A stretch of DNA of 23,710 nucleotides from Allosediminivita sp964397775 (GCA_964397775.1 CAYNKL010000060.1:1-23710), one strand, 5' to 3'; counted from the stretch's first letter, positions 7,547 to 14,753 are shown. Made by a program: numbers and translations. Notes: a model not told the origin generated them from the letters alone.

Positions 7547-8268
7547 GCGAATGGGCCCCGAAACGATTCTGGAAAGACGCCGCCGTGGTGCCCGAGGACG
7601 GGCTCTGGCTGGTGGAGCTTGACGGCCGCCGGGTGAAGACCCCCGCCAAGGCCACGCTGACCCTGCCGACCCAACCGCTGGCACAGGCCGTGGCCGAGGA
7701 ATGGCAGGCGCAGGGCGAGCGCATTGACCCGGGAAGCATGCCGTTCACGCGCACCGCAAATTCCGCGCTCGACAAGGTGCGCCACCAGCGCGCCGCGGTG
7801 GTGGAGATGCTGGCCGAGTATGGCGACGCGGATCTTCTGTGCTACCGCGCCGACCGGCCCGAGGATCTGGCCGAACGGCAGCGCCAGGAATGGGACCCCT
7901 TCCTCGACTGGGCCGCCGAGGTCTACGGCGCCCGGCTGGAGCCGCGCGCGGGCATTATGCATGCGCCGCAGGACGGCGCGGCGCTGACCCGTCTGCGGGC
8001 GCAGGTCGACGCGCTGGGGCCCTTCCGGCTGGCCGCCTTCCACGATCTCGTGGCGCTCAGCGGCTCTCTGGTGCTCGCGCTCGCGGCGGCGGAGCGGCAG
8101 GCGGAGGCCGAGGAGATCTGGCAGGTCTCTCGGCTCGACGAACGCTTTCAGGAAGAGCAGTGGGGCCACGACGAGGAGGCCGCCGAGGTGGCCGAGATCA
8201 AGCGCCTGTCCTTCCTCCAGGCCGAGCGATTCTACCGTCTCGCCGAGGGTGAAAGGGCTCCGGCCTGA
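7543..8268 (+). CDS. ATP12-family F1-ATPase assembly chaperone
   Basis: ATP12 proteins bind the free F1 alpha subunit and promote assembly of the ATP synthase catalytic head. They are found in mitochondria and alphaproteobacteria. The 241-residue product shows typical segments: KRFWKDAAV at the N-terminus, VELDGRRVKTPAK, AEEWQAQGERIDP, FTRTANSALDKV, LLCYRADRPEDL and the C-terminal LSGSLVLALA. No signal peptide is seen, so it acts in the cytoplasm. It is the last of four coupled genes and overlaps the HAD gene by 4 bases, with GGGAGAG upstream. A hairpin at 8281-8309 probably ends the operon. Confidence 0.93.
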   Translation: MSEWAPKRFWKDAAVVPEDGLWLVELDGRRVKTPAKATLTLPTQPLAQAVAEEWQAQGERIDPGSMPFTRTANSALDKVRHQRAAVVEMLAEYGDADLLCYRADRPEDLAERQRQEWDPFLDWAAEVYGARLEPRAGIMHAPQDGAALTRLRAQVDALGPFRLAAFHDLVALSGSLVLALAAAERQAEAEEIWQVSRLDERFQEEQWGHDEEAAEVAEIKRLSFLQAERFYRLAEGERAPA

Positions 8269-8280
8269 TATCGCACAATT

Positions 8281-8312
8281 GACAGGCGGGGCACTCACGT
8301 GTGCCTGTCTTT
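8281..8312 (+). terminator. Likely terminator after the crcB-ATP12 operon
   Basis: GACAGGC (8281-8287) pairs with GCCTGTC (8303-8309). An inner GCAC/GTGT helix (8291-8294 with 8299-8302) is closed by a TCAC loop, with a GGG bulge. TTT follows. It begins 13 bases after the ATP12 stop codon. Confidence 0.6.
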
Positions 8313-8325
8313 GCGGCATCCTGCC

Positions 8326-8354
8326 TTGACCTCTGCGCTGGATTCCGCCCAAAC
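8326..8354 (+). promoter_or_regulatory. Possible bzt operon promoter
   Basis: TTGACC (8326-8331), preceded by C, is a good -35 match. The hexamer at 17-bp spacing (CCAAAC, 8349-8354) is a weak -10. It lies between the upstream terminator and the structured bztA leader, the expected place for the promoter, but the support is modest. Confidence 0.35.
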
Positions 8355-8368
8355 TCCGGGTGCCTGAA

Positions 8369-8412
8369 GGGGCTTGCCCCCACTTGGGACCAAGATCCCA
8401 GTTCAAGGGATC
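8369..8412 (+). promoter_or_regulatory. Structured leader of the bzt operon
   Basis: Three short helices lie just before bztA. GGGG (8369-8372) pairs with CCCC (8377-8380). TGGGA (8385-8389) can pair with TCCCA (8396-8400). GATCCC (8394-8399) can pair perfectly with GGGATC (8407-8412) around a 7-base loop. The last two share bases and exclude each other. They could form a regulatory leader or bind a dimeric repressor as DNA; the sequence alone does not decide. Confidence 0.4.
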
Positions 8413-8459
8413 ACCGTAATCCGTTTCGGGACGAGGCGGACCAACAGGAAGAGGTAGAT

Positions 8460-9476
8460 ATGAAGAAAACCGTGATCTTCGGCGCGCTGACGGCGGCCGG
8501 CCTTGCGGCCGGAGCCGCGTCCGCCGCGACGCTGGACGACGTGAAGGCACGTGGAACGCTCAACTGCGGTGTGAGCACCGGCCTGGTGGGCTTCTCCGCG
8601 CCGGATGCCAACGGTGAATGGAGCGGCTTCGACGTTGCCGTCTGCCGCGCCGTGGCTGCCGCGGTGCTGGGCGATCCGATGGCCGTCGAATTCGTGCCGA
8701 CCACCGGCAAGACGCGCTTCACCGCACTCGCTTCGGGCGAGATCGACATGCTGGCCCGAAACACCACCTGGACCTTCACCCGTGACGTCGACCTCAAGTT
8801 CGAATTCACCGGCGTGAACTACTACGACGGCCAGGGCTTCATGGTGCCCAAGGCGCTCGGCGTGTCCTCGGCGAAAGAGCTCGAAGGCGCGCGGGTCTGC
8901 ATCCAGACCGGCACCACCACCGAGCTCAACCTTGCGGACTACTTCCGCAAGAACAACATGGACTACGAGCCGGTCCCGATCGAAACCAACGCCGAGGCGC
9001 AGCAGAACTACCTGAACGGCGCCTGCGACGTCTACACCACCGACAGCTCGGGTCTTGCCGCGACCCGCGCCGCTTTCGAGACCCCGGGCGATCACGTGAT
9101 CCTGCCCGAGATCATCTCGAAAGAACCGCTGGGCCCGCTGGTCCGGCACGGCGACAACGAATGGGGTGACGTGGTCCGCTGGACGCTCAACGCCCTGATC
9201 GCCGCCGAAGAGCTGGGCGTGACCTCGGCCAACATCGACGAACTGGCCAGCGGCACCGACAGCCCGGAAGTGAACCGTCTGCTCGGCACCGAGGGCAACC
9301 TCGGCAGCATGATGGGTCTCGAATCCGACTGGGCCGTCAACGCCATCAAGGCCGGCGGCAACTACGGTGAACTCTTCGAGAAGAACATCGGTGAGAACAC
9401 CCCGATCGGCCTGTCGCGTGGTCTGAACGCACAGTGGACCGAGGGCGGCCTGCTCTACAGCCCGCCGTTCCGCTAA
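8460..9476 (+). CDS. bztA: Amino-acid ABC transporter substrate-binding protein (BztA/AapJ type)
   Basis: This is the periplasmic binding protein of an importer for glutamate, glutamine, aspartate and asparagine, known as BztA in Rhodobacter capsulatus and AapJ in rhizobia. The 338-residue precursor has a signal peptide probably cut after ASA (residue 22). The mature part begins ATLDDVKARGTLNCGV and shows family signatures GFSAPDANGEWSGFDV, CRAVAAAVLGD and ARNTTWTFTRD. AGGAAGAGG (8446-8454) lies just upstream of the ATG at 8460. The frame is open further upstream but that stretch has no signal peptide and is not conserved-looking. It is the first gene of bztABCD. A strong hairpin after it probably keeps its level above that of the membrane subunits. 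Confidence 0.95.
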   Translation: MKKTVIFGALTAAGLAAGAASAATLDDVKARGTLNCGVSTGLVGFSAPDANGEWSGFDVAVCRAVAAAVLGDPMAVEFVPTTGKTRFTALASGEIDMLARNTTWTFTRDVDLKFEFTGVNYYDGQGFMVPKALGVSSAKELEGARVCIQTGTTTELNLADYFRKNNMDYEPVPIETNAEAQQNYLNGACDVYTTDSSGLAATRAAFETPGDHVILPEIISKEPLGPLVRHGDNEWGDVVRWTLNALIAAEELGVTSANIDELASGTDSPEVNRLLGTEGNLGSMMGLESDWAVNAIKAGGNYGELFEKNIGENTPIGLSRGLNAQWTEGGLLYSPPFR

Positions 9477-9484
9477 ATCGATCC

Positions 9485-9518
9485 CGGGGGCGCAGGTGAT
9501 CCTGCGCCCCCGATTTTT
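9485..9518 (+). terminator. Intercistronic terminator/attenuator between bztA and bztB
   Basis: CGGGGGCGCAGG (9485-9496) pairs perfectly over 12 bp with 9501-9512 around TGAT, followed by A and five T. This is a textbook intrinsic terminator in the middle of the transporter operon. Partial read-through would give more binding protein than permease, a known arrangement in ABC importer operons. Confidence 0.85.
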
Positions 9519-9612
9519 CCGCCCCGAGCGGAGCCAGAACAATCCGGGACAGGACAGACGGGACAAACCCGCTGCAGAGAAATCTCCGGACGTCTGACAG
9601 GGAAAACCATAC

Positions 9613-10833
9613 ATGACCACGCTCAGCGACCCGCCAAGCGAGTCGTTTCAGCTGTCGCAGCTGATCAACGACACCCGGTACCGGTCCTACACCTTCCAGT
9701 TCATTGCGCTGCTGCTGCTGATCGCGGCTTTCGCGTATCTCGGTTCGAACCTCGCGACCAACCTCCGCGAGGCGGGGCTCAACATCTCGTGGGGCTTCCT
9801 GGGCGAGTCGTCGAACTACGACATCAACATGACCCTGATCGAATACGACAGCCAGTCGACGCACCTGCGCGCGGCGATCGTGGGGGTCCTGAACACGCTT
9901 CTGGTGTCGTTCCTGGCCTGTCTGACCGCGACGATCATCGGCGTGGCGGCGGGCGTGCTGCGGCTGTCCAACAACTGGCTGATCGCACGGCTCATGTCGG
10001 TCTACGTCGAAGCCTTCCGCAACGTGCCGGTGCTGATCTGGATCCTGATCATCTACACGATCATGACCGCGGTGCTGCCCACGGCGCGCAACTATCTGGG
10101 CGAGGACCCCGAGTCGGACCTGATCCTGGGCATGTTCGCCTTCACCAACCGAGGGGTCTACATCCCCAAGCCGGTCTTCACGCCGCTGGGCTGGGTTGTC
10201 TTTGCGATCTTCGTCGCCTCGGTCATCGGCGCCTTCGCCTACCGCCGCTATGCGACCAAGCTGCTTTACGACACGGGCAAGCTGTTGCCCATGGGATGGC
10301 CCTCGCTGGTCATCCTGATCGTGCCGGCGGTGGTCTTCTATTTCCTGCTCGGCATGCCGATTTCGCTCGATCGGCCCGACCCGCTGGCGAACCGCTTCAA
10401 CCTGCAGGGCGGGGTGTCGATCCTGGGCTCGCTGATCGCGCTGTGGTTCGCCTTGGCGATCTACACCGGCGCCTTCATCGCCGAGAACGTGCGCGCGGGC
10501 ATCCTGTCGGTCAGCAAGGGCCAGACCGAGGCCGCCGCCGCGCTGGGCCTGCGGCCCAACCGCATCATGAACATGGTGATCCTGCCGCAGGCGCTGCGGG
10601 TGATCATCCCGCCGCTGATCTCTCACTATCTGAACATCACCAAGAACAGCTCGCTGGCCATTGCCGTGGGGTACATGGATCTCACCGGCACGTTGGGCGG
10701 CATCACGCTGAACCAGACCGGCCGCGCGATCGAATGCATCCTGCTGCTGATGCTGTTCTACCTGACGATCTCGCTGTCGATCTCGGCGGTGATGAACGTC
10801 TACAACAACGCCATCAAGCTGAAGGAGCGCTGA
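9613..10833 (+). CDS. bztB: Amino-acid ABC transporter permease (BztB/AapQ type)
   Basis: This is one of two inner-membrane permeases of the importer. The 406-residue length is typical of BztB/AapQ, which are longer than ordinary HisM-type permeases because of an extra N-terminal segment. Several membrane helices are obvious, the first at FQFIALLLLIAAFAYLG. The EAA loop that contacts the ATPase is EAAAALGLRPNRIMNMVILPQ followed by ALRVIIPPL near residue 310. An AGGG lies about 10 bases before the ATG. bztC starts one base after the stop, so the two permeases are probably made in equal amounts and pair as a heterodimer. Confidence 0.94.
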   Translation: MTTLSDPPSESFQLSQLINDTRYRSYTFQFIALLLLIAAFAYLGSNLATNLREAGLNISWGFLGESSNYDINMTLIEYDSQSTHLRAAIVGVLNTLLVSFLACLTATIIGVAAGVLRLSNNWLIARLMSVYVEAFRNVPVLIWILIIYTIMTAVLPTARNYLGEDPESDLILGMFAFTNRGVYIPKPVFTPLGWVVFAIFVASVIGAFAYRRYATKLLYDTGKLLPMGWPSLVILIVPAVVFYFLLGMPISLDRPDPLANRFNLQGGVSILGSLIALWFALAIYTGAFIAENVRAGILSVSKGQTEAAAALGLRPNRIMNMVILPQALRVIIPPLISHYLNITKNSSLAIAVGYMDLTGTLGGITLNQTGRAIECILLLMLFYLTISLSISAVMNVYNNAIKLKER

Positions 10834-10834
10834 C

Positions 10835-12127
10835 ATGTCCGACATGCACGAGCACTCCGTCGCCTATGTCCGCGACAACATGCTGGAGCAGCAGCCGGCG
10901 CCCGTTACCGAAACCGGTGTGGTCAAGTGGACCCGGACCAACCTGTTCTCGACCATCCCCAACACGATCCTGACGCTTGTGGCGATCTATGCGCTGATCT
11001 GGCTGGTCTGGTCGGTCTTTCCCTGGTTCGCCAACGGCGTCTGGGACGCCTCGTCGATCCGTGACTGCCGCGAGATCCTGGATGGCCGGACGGGGGGCTG
11101 TTTCGCGGTGCTGGCCGAGCGCTGGAACCAGCTTCTTTTCGGGTTCCAGTATCCGAGCGAAATCTACTGGCGTCCGGCGCTGGCTTTCATCCTGCTTTTC
11201 GTCGCCCTCGCGCCGGTGCTGTTCTTCCAGTACCTGCCCAGCAAGCTGCTGATCTTCACAGCGCTTTACCCGTTCCTCGCGTATTTCCTGATCTGGGGCG
11301 GCAGCATCCTCGCCCCGATCTTTGCGCTGGCGGGCTTTGCGATGGGCTATTTCGTCTACCAGAGGTTCGTGGCGCAGAGCTTTGCCATGGGGTTCTTCGG
11401 GGGCGTCATCGCGGCCTTCGTGACATGGTGGGTTCTGGGATGGATCCCCGTGGAAGGCATCCTTGCGATACAGCAGGTGGAATCGCGCCAGATCGGGGGC
11501 TTCATGCTCAACCTGATCCTGGGCACCGTCTGCGTGTCGCTGTCGATCCCCATCGGCATCGCGCTGGCGCTGGGGCGGCAGTCTTCCCTGCCGATCATCA
11601 AGTGGATCTGCGTGGTCTTCATCGAGTTCATCCGCGGCGTGCCGCTGATCACGCTGCTTTTCGTGGCGAACGTGGTGCTGGCCTATTTCCTGCCGCCGGG
11701 CTCGAACTTCGACCTGATCATCCGGGTGATCATCATGATCACGGCCTTCGCCTCGGCCTATATCGCCGAGGTGATCCGGGGCGGGCTCGCGGCTCTGCCG
11801 CGCGGCCAGTACGAGGCCGCGGACAGCCTCGGGCTCGACTACGCGCAGGCGATGCGGCTGATCATCCTGCCGCAGGCGCTCAAGATCTCGATCCCGGGGA
11901 TCGTCAACGTCGCCGTGGGGCTGTTCAAGGACACCACGCTCGTGTCGATCATCTCGATGTTCGACCTCGTGGGCATGATCCGCGGGCCGGTCCTCGCCTC
12001 GACCGAATGGAACGGCGTCTACTGGGAGCTCTGGGCCTTCGCTGTCGCGCTCTTCTTCGTCGTCTGCTTCGGCATCTCGAAATACTCGCAGTGGCTCGAG
12101 CGGCAGCTCACCACCGATCATCGCTAA
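10835..12127 (+). CDS. bztC: Amino-acid ABC transporter permease (BztC/AapM type)
   Basis: This is the second permease, 430 residues, partner of BztB. It has a long N-terminal part with several extra membrane helices before the conserved core, as in BztC and AapM. The core has the EAA loop YEAADSLGLDYAQAMRLIIL followed by PQALKISIPG. It contains IEFIRGVPLITLLF, which is conserved in polar-amino-acid permeases. AAGGAG in the end of bztB serves as its ribosome binding site. The start is one base after the bztB stop, and bztD follows after 14 bp. Confidence 0.94.
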   Translation: MSDMHEHSVAYVRDNMLEQQPAPVTETGVVKWTRTNLFSTIPNTILTLVAIYALIWLVWSVFPWFANGVWDASSIRDCREILDGRTGGCFAVLAERWNQLLFGFQYPSEIYWRPALAFILLFVALAPVLFFQYLPSKLLIFTALYPFLAYFLIWGGSILAPIFALAGFAMGYFVYQRFVAQSFAMGFFGGVIAAFVTWWVLGWIPVEGILAIQQVESRQIGGFMLNLILGTVCVSLSIPIGIALALGRQSSLPIIKWICVVFIEFIRGVPLITLLFVANVVLAYFLPPGSNFDLIIRVIIMITAFASAYIAEVIRGGLAALPRGQYEAADSLGLDYAQAMRLIILPQALKISIPGIVNVAVGLFKDTTLVSIISMFDLVGMIRGPVLASTEWNGVYWELWAFAVALFFVVCFGISKYSQWLERQLTTDHR

Positions 12128-12141
12128 CGGAGGCCTGATCC

Positions 12142-12933
12142 ATGGCTGAGACCGCACAAATGACCACAGACGCCCCCGTCGAAATGAAGATCAGCGACGA
12201 GGTCGCGATCCGCATCGAGAACATGAACAAGTGGTACGGCAGCTTCCACGTGCTGCGCGACATCGACCTGACCGTCCATCGCGGCGAGCGGATCGTGATC
12301 GCGGGCCCCTCGGGGTCGGGCAAGTCGACGCTCATCCGCTGCATCAACGCGCTGGAAGAGCACCAGAAGGGCCGGATCGAGGTCGATGGCACGCTGCTGT
12401 CCTCGGACATCAAGAACATCGACACGATCCGCTCCGAGGTCGGCATGGTGTTCCAGCACTTCAACCTGTTCCCGCATCTGACGATCCTCGAAAACTGCAC
12501 GCTGGCGCCGATCTGGGTCCGCAAGACGCCCAAGAAGGAAGCCGAGGAAACTGCGATGCACTTCCTGCGCAAGGTCAAGATCCCCGAGCAGGCCGACAAG
12601 TACCCCGGCCAGCTCTCGGGGGGGCAGCAGCAGCGCGTGGCCATCGCCCGGTCGCTCTGCATGCGGCCGCGAATCATGCTCTTCGACGAGCCGACGTCGG
12701 CGCTCGACCCCGAGATGATCAAGGAGGTGCTCGACACCATGGTCGAGCTGGCCGAGGAGGGCATGACCATGCTCTGCGTGACCCACGAGATGGGCTTTGC
12801 GCAGGCCGTGGCCAACCGCGTGATCTTCATGGACCAGGGCCAGATCGTCGAACAGAACGAGCCCAAGGAATTCTTCAACAATCCTCAGAACGAGCGCACC
12901 AAGCTCTTCCTGAGCCAGATCCTCGGGCATTGA
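12142..12933 (+). CDS. bztD: Amino-acid ABC transporter ATP-binding protein (BztD/AapP type)
   Basis: This is the ATPase of the importer, 263 residues. Walker A is GPSGSGKS (55-62), the Q-loop contains Gln105 in VFQHFNLFPH, and the ABC signature is LSGGQ (158-162). Walker B is IMLFDE (178-183), followed by the D-loop SALDPE and the switch histidine His215 in THEMGFA. These match the polar-amino-acid subfamily (GlnQ/HisP/AapP). GGAGG at 12130-12134 is the ribosome binding site. A terminator follows the stop, so this is the last gene of the operon. Confidence 0.96.
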   Translation: MAETAQMTTDAPVEMKISDEVAIRIENMNKWYGSFHVLRDIDLTVHRGERIVIAGPSGSGKSTLIRCINALEEHQKGRIEVDGTLLSSDIKNIDTIRSEVGMVFQHFNLFPHLTILENCTLAPIWVRKTPKKEAEETAMHFLRKVKIPEQADKYPGQLSGGQQQRVAIARSLCMRPRIMLFDEPTSALDPEMIKEVLDTMVELAEEGMTMLCVTHEMGFAQAVANRVIFMDQGQIVEQNEPKEFFNNPQNERTKLFLSQILGH

Positions 12934-12939
12934 GTTTTC

Positions 12940-12972
12940 CGGTCCCCCGGGTTGGCCGGGGGACCGCCTTTC
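12940..12972 (+). terminator. Terminator of the bzt operon
   Basis: CGGTCCCCCGG (12940-12950) pairs over 11 bp with CCGGGGGACCG (12956-12966) around GTTGG. CCTTTCGG follows. The T run is short, but stem strength and position fit the operon end. The ribosome binding site of the next gene starts right after it. Confidence 0.7.
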
Positions 12973-12985
12973 GGAGGGCACTGCC

Positions 12986-13378
12986 GTGGCCGGACCGGAC
13001 TTCGGCTTTCCGTTCACCTGGTTCCGCTCGCCGCTTTCGGGCGACGTGTTCCAGAACATTGCCCCCGACTATTCCTCCACCGACATCGCCGGAAACATCG
13101 AGATCGAGCGCCGCATCACCCGCGAGGTGGCGAGTTACGGTAACCAGCTCGGCACGATCCTCGACGCGCTCAAGGTGCTGGCGAAGGATGCGGACCGCGA
13201 CGACCCGGCCATTGCCGAGCTTTTCCGCCTGATTGATGCGGTGGACGCCGTGAAGCAGGCCGAGGGCCAGAGCGCCGGCGATCGCGCCCGCGACGCGCTC
13301 GACAGCCTCCGCAAGACCGACCGCGCCGCCTATGCCGCGCTTGTCCGCGGATTGCGGACCGAGGGCGACGAGGCCTGA
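12986..13378 (+). CDS. Uncharacterised 130-residue protein
   Basis: I do not recognise this family. The GTG start has a good ribosome binding site, CGGAGGG at 12972-12978. The N-terminus is rich in aromatic residues (FGFPFTWFRSP) and is followed by a region that may contain an amphipathic helix (about 36-65: IEIERRITREVASYGNQLG). The remainder is charged and alanine-rich, probably helical, to the C-terminus. No signal peptide or membrane segment is seen, so it is probably cytoplasmic. It follows the bztD terminator by about 20 bp, so it may be expressed by read-through from bzt. Codon use matches its neighbours, and the frame has no competing longer ORF with better signals. Confidence 0.75.
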   Translation: MAGPDFGFPFTWFRSPLSGDVFQNIAPDYSSTDIAGNIEIERRITREVASYGNQLGTILDALKVLAKDADRDDPAIAELFRLIDAVDAVKQAEGQSAGDRARDALDSLRKTDRAAYAALVRGLRTEGDEA

Positions 13379-13400
13379 AAGGCGCCACGAGCCCTCAAAT

Positions 13401-13453
13401 ACAACGCGTCGCGGCCGGCGTTACAACGCGCGCGACAACGCTTGCCACAACTC
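13401..13453 (+). repeat. Phased ACAAC direct repeats upstream of a secreted-protein gene
   Basis: ACAACGCG occurs at 13401 and 13423, ACAACGCT at 13435 and ACAACTCC at 13447. The start-to-start distances are 22, 12 and 12 bp, close to whole helical turns. They sit in the 188-bp gap before the gene at 13567. This is the pattern of a multi-site operator for a regulator that binds direct repeats, but no regulator is identified. Confidence 0.4.
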
Positions 13454-13484
13454 CAGAGGACCAGAACCGCGCCAGCCGAGGGCC

Positions 13485-13544
13485 TGCCGCCGGGAACACG
13501 CGTTCCGCGGCAGCCCCTGGCGTTAGAACCGGCCCGCGCGGGCC
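13485..13544. other. Inverted repeats before the 115-residue exported protein
   Basis: CTGCCGC (13485-13491) pairs with GCGGCAG (13507-13513), with an inner GGAAC/GTTCC helix, making an imperfect 12-bp hairpin. Further on, GGCCCGCGCGGGCC (13531-13544) is a perfect 14-bp palindrome just before the ribosome binding site. No T run follows either. They may be operator sites or leader structure. Confidence 0.4.
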
Positions 13545-13566
13545 ATTGATCCGAAAGGCATTTCCG

Positions 13567-13914
13567 ATGAAGTTCATTTCCCTGATCGCCGCTGGCCTGC
13601 TCGGCGCTTCTGCCACGGCTGCCGCCGCCGATGGCCACCTTCTGGCCGACGAGGCGGGCATGACGCTCTACACATTCGACAACGACGGCGAGAACGTCAG
13701 CAACTGTTCCGGGGGCTGTGCCCGCAGCTGGCCGCCCTACCTGGCTGAGGACGGCGCTGCGGCGCACGACGGTCTCGGCGTTTTCCAGCGCGCCGACGGT
13801 CGCGCGCAGTGGGCCTACGAGGGCCAGCCGCTCTACTACTGGCAGGGCGACAGCCGGCCGGGGCAGGCAAACGGTGACGGCGTCGGTGGCGTCTGGCACG
13901 TGGTCGAACGCTGA
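13567..13914 (+). CDS. Small exported protein of the COG4315 secreted-repeat family
   Basis: This 115-residue protein belongs to the family annotated as secreted repeat of unknown function (COG4315, Pfam Lipoprotein_15). A signal peptide is probably cut near AAA-DG (residue 21). There is no lipobox cysteine, so it should be soluble in the periplasm or outside the cell. Two repeats are visible. The first has MTLYTFDND, then Cys47 and Cys51 in CSGGCARSWPP. The second has QPLYYWQGDSRPGQ and the end GVGGVWHVV. The paired cysteines and tryptophans are conserved family features. The ATG at 13567 is preferred to an in-frame TTG at 13546, because GAAAGG lies nine or so bases before the ATG. A small ORF follows 26 bp downstream. 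Function is unknown. Confidence 0.85.
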   Translation: MKFISLIAAGLLGASATAAAADGHLLADEAGMTLYTFDNDGENVSNCSGGCARSWPPYLAEDGAAAHDGLGVFQRADGRAQWAYEGQPLYYWQGDSRPGQANGDGVGGVWHVVER

Positions 13915-13940
13915 GCGCGCCCTTCGGAAGGATCACCGAC

Positions 13941-14096
13941 ATGATGTTCGCAACAGTCATCGCCGCCGCCACGCTCTCGGTGGGCGAGCCCGCGGCAAGG
14001 ACACCCGCCCCGCAGGCGCCGCGCAGCAACGTCGTGGCAGACAGCCCCGGCCCGGCGGCCATGGTGCCCTGCTACACCTGCGACAAGGGGCGGTAG
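13941..14096 (+). CDS. Possible 51-residue small protein with a CxxC end
   Basis: An ATG at 13941 with a strong ribosome binding site (GGAAGGA, 13926-13932, 8 bases away) opens a 51-codon frame ending in TAG at 14096. It lies 26 bp after the COG4315-type gene, on the same strand. The N-terminus MMFATVIAAATLSVG is short and hydrophobic. The middle is rich in Pro and Ala. The end is PCYTCDKGR, with two cysteines as CxxC. I do not know a family for it. It could be a small exported thiol or metal-binding peptide, or a chance ORF. The ribosome binding site and spacing favour translation. A strong hairpin lies downstream at 14153. Confidence 0.5.
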   Translation: MMFATVIAAATLSVGEPAARTPAPQAPRSNVVADSPGPAAMVPCYTCDKGR

Positions 14097-14152
14097 GGCC
14101 TGCATTCCGCGGCGCCGGGTCGTCTTTTGACGTGCTTTCCGGCGCTCGCGGC

Positions 14153-14188
14153 GACCGGGTCCGGGCCCCCACCCGGGCCCGGTCCTTT
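14153..14188 (+). terminator. Terminator after the small-protein operon
   Basis: GACCGGGTCCGGG (14153-14165) pairs with CCCGGGCCCGGTC (14172-14184) over 13 bp with one G-T pair and a CCCCCA loop. CTTTC follows. It closes the transcript of the genes at 13567 and 13941. The rest of the 14097-14312 gap holds no gene that I can support and no clear promoter. Confidence 0.7.
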
Positions 14189-14312
14189 CACGCAGGATCG
14201 CGTTTGCGTGAGAATGCGGAATTCTTCCGGCCCATGCGAAACTCCCCCGCCGTGGTTCCGTGACTAGGGGCATGCCGGCCAGAAGGTCGGTGCGCAGCCA
14301 AAGGAGTTTCCA

Positions 14313-14726
14313 ATGCGTATCCTGTTGACCGCTTCCATTCTTGCAGCTTCCGCCAGTGCCGCGTTTGCCGCGTCCCATTCCATGGCCCCGATGGTCGAGG
14401 CCTCGGACCAGTCCGTGGAAAACGGCGTCGTCAGCGCCGACATGGTCACCGCCAACGAGAACGGCTGGCTTGTCGTGCACCGCACCGACGCCGACATGGC
14501 CCCCGGTCCCGTGGTCGGTCACGCACCGCTGCGCGCCGGCGAGAACACCGATGTTGCCGCCATCCTGACCGAAGAGGTCGCGTCCGGCGACATGCTGATG
14601 CTCATGGTGCACTCGGAAGAGGGCGGCATGGAGACCGGCATCTTCGAATACACGCTGGGCGCCAAGGAAGACGGCCCGATCCGCATGGACGGCGACCTGG
14701 TGATGACCACGATCACCGCGGAATGA
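14313..14726 (+). CDS. Exported protein resembling the DUF7282 family
   Basis: This 137-residue protein has a clear signal peptide (MRILLTASILAASASAAFA, cut about residue 19) and a strong ribosome binding site, AAAGGAG at 14300-14306. The mature part is acidic and methionine-rich, and looks like one beta-sandwich domain. It has the segments GWLVVHRTDADMAPGPVVG, HAPLRAGENTDV and GDMLMLMVHSEEG. These resemble proteins annotated DUF7282, known from haloarchaea and some marine bacteria. The family name is my recall and could be wrong. It should act in the periplasm or outside the cell. It is separated from the previous genes by a terminator and converges with sixA. Confidence 0.75.
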   Translation: MRILLTASILAASASAAFAASHSMAPMVEASDQSVENGVVSADMVTANENGWLVVHRTDADMAPGPVVGHAPLRAGENTDVAAILTEEVASGDMLMLMVHSEEGGMETGIFEYTLGAKEDGPIRMDGDLVMTTITAE

Positions 14727-14732
14727 TCGGCT

Positions 14733-14752
14733 GACCCGGCCCCACCCGGGTC
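14733..14752. terminator. Hairpin between convergent genes
   Basis: GACCCGG (14733-14739) pairs perfectly with CCGGGTC (14746-14752) around CCCCAC. It sits exactly between the stop of the exported protein (14726) and the sixA stop (14754) and could serve both strands. No T run is present on either side. Confidence 0.45.
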
Positions 14753-14753
14753 T

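Noticed and set aside
8301..8459. In-frame upstream extension of bztA
   Set aside because: It overlaps the upstream terminator and would bury the signal peptide; the ATG at 8460 has a good Shine-Dalgarno.
13493..13524. GGAAC...CGTT resembling an EcfG general-stress promoter
   Set aside because: The spacing is 23 bp instead of 16-17, and GGAAC is part of a hairpin.
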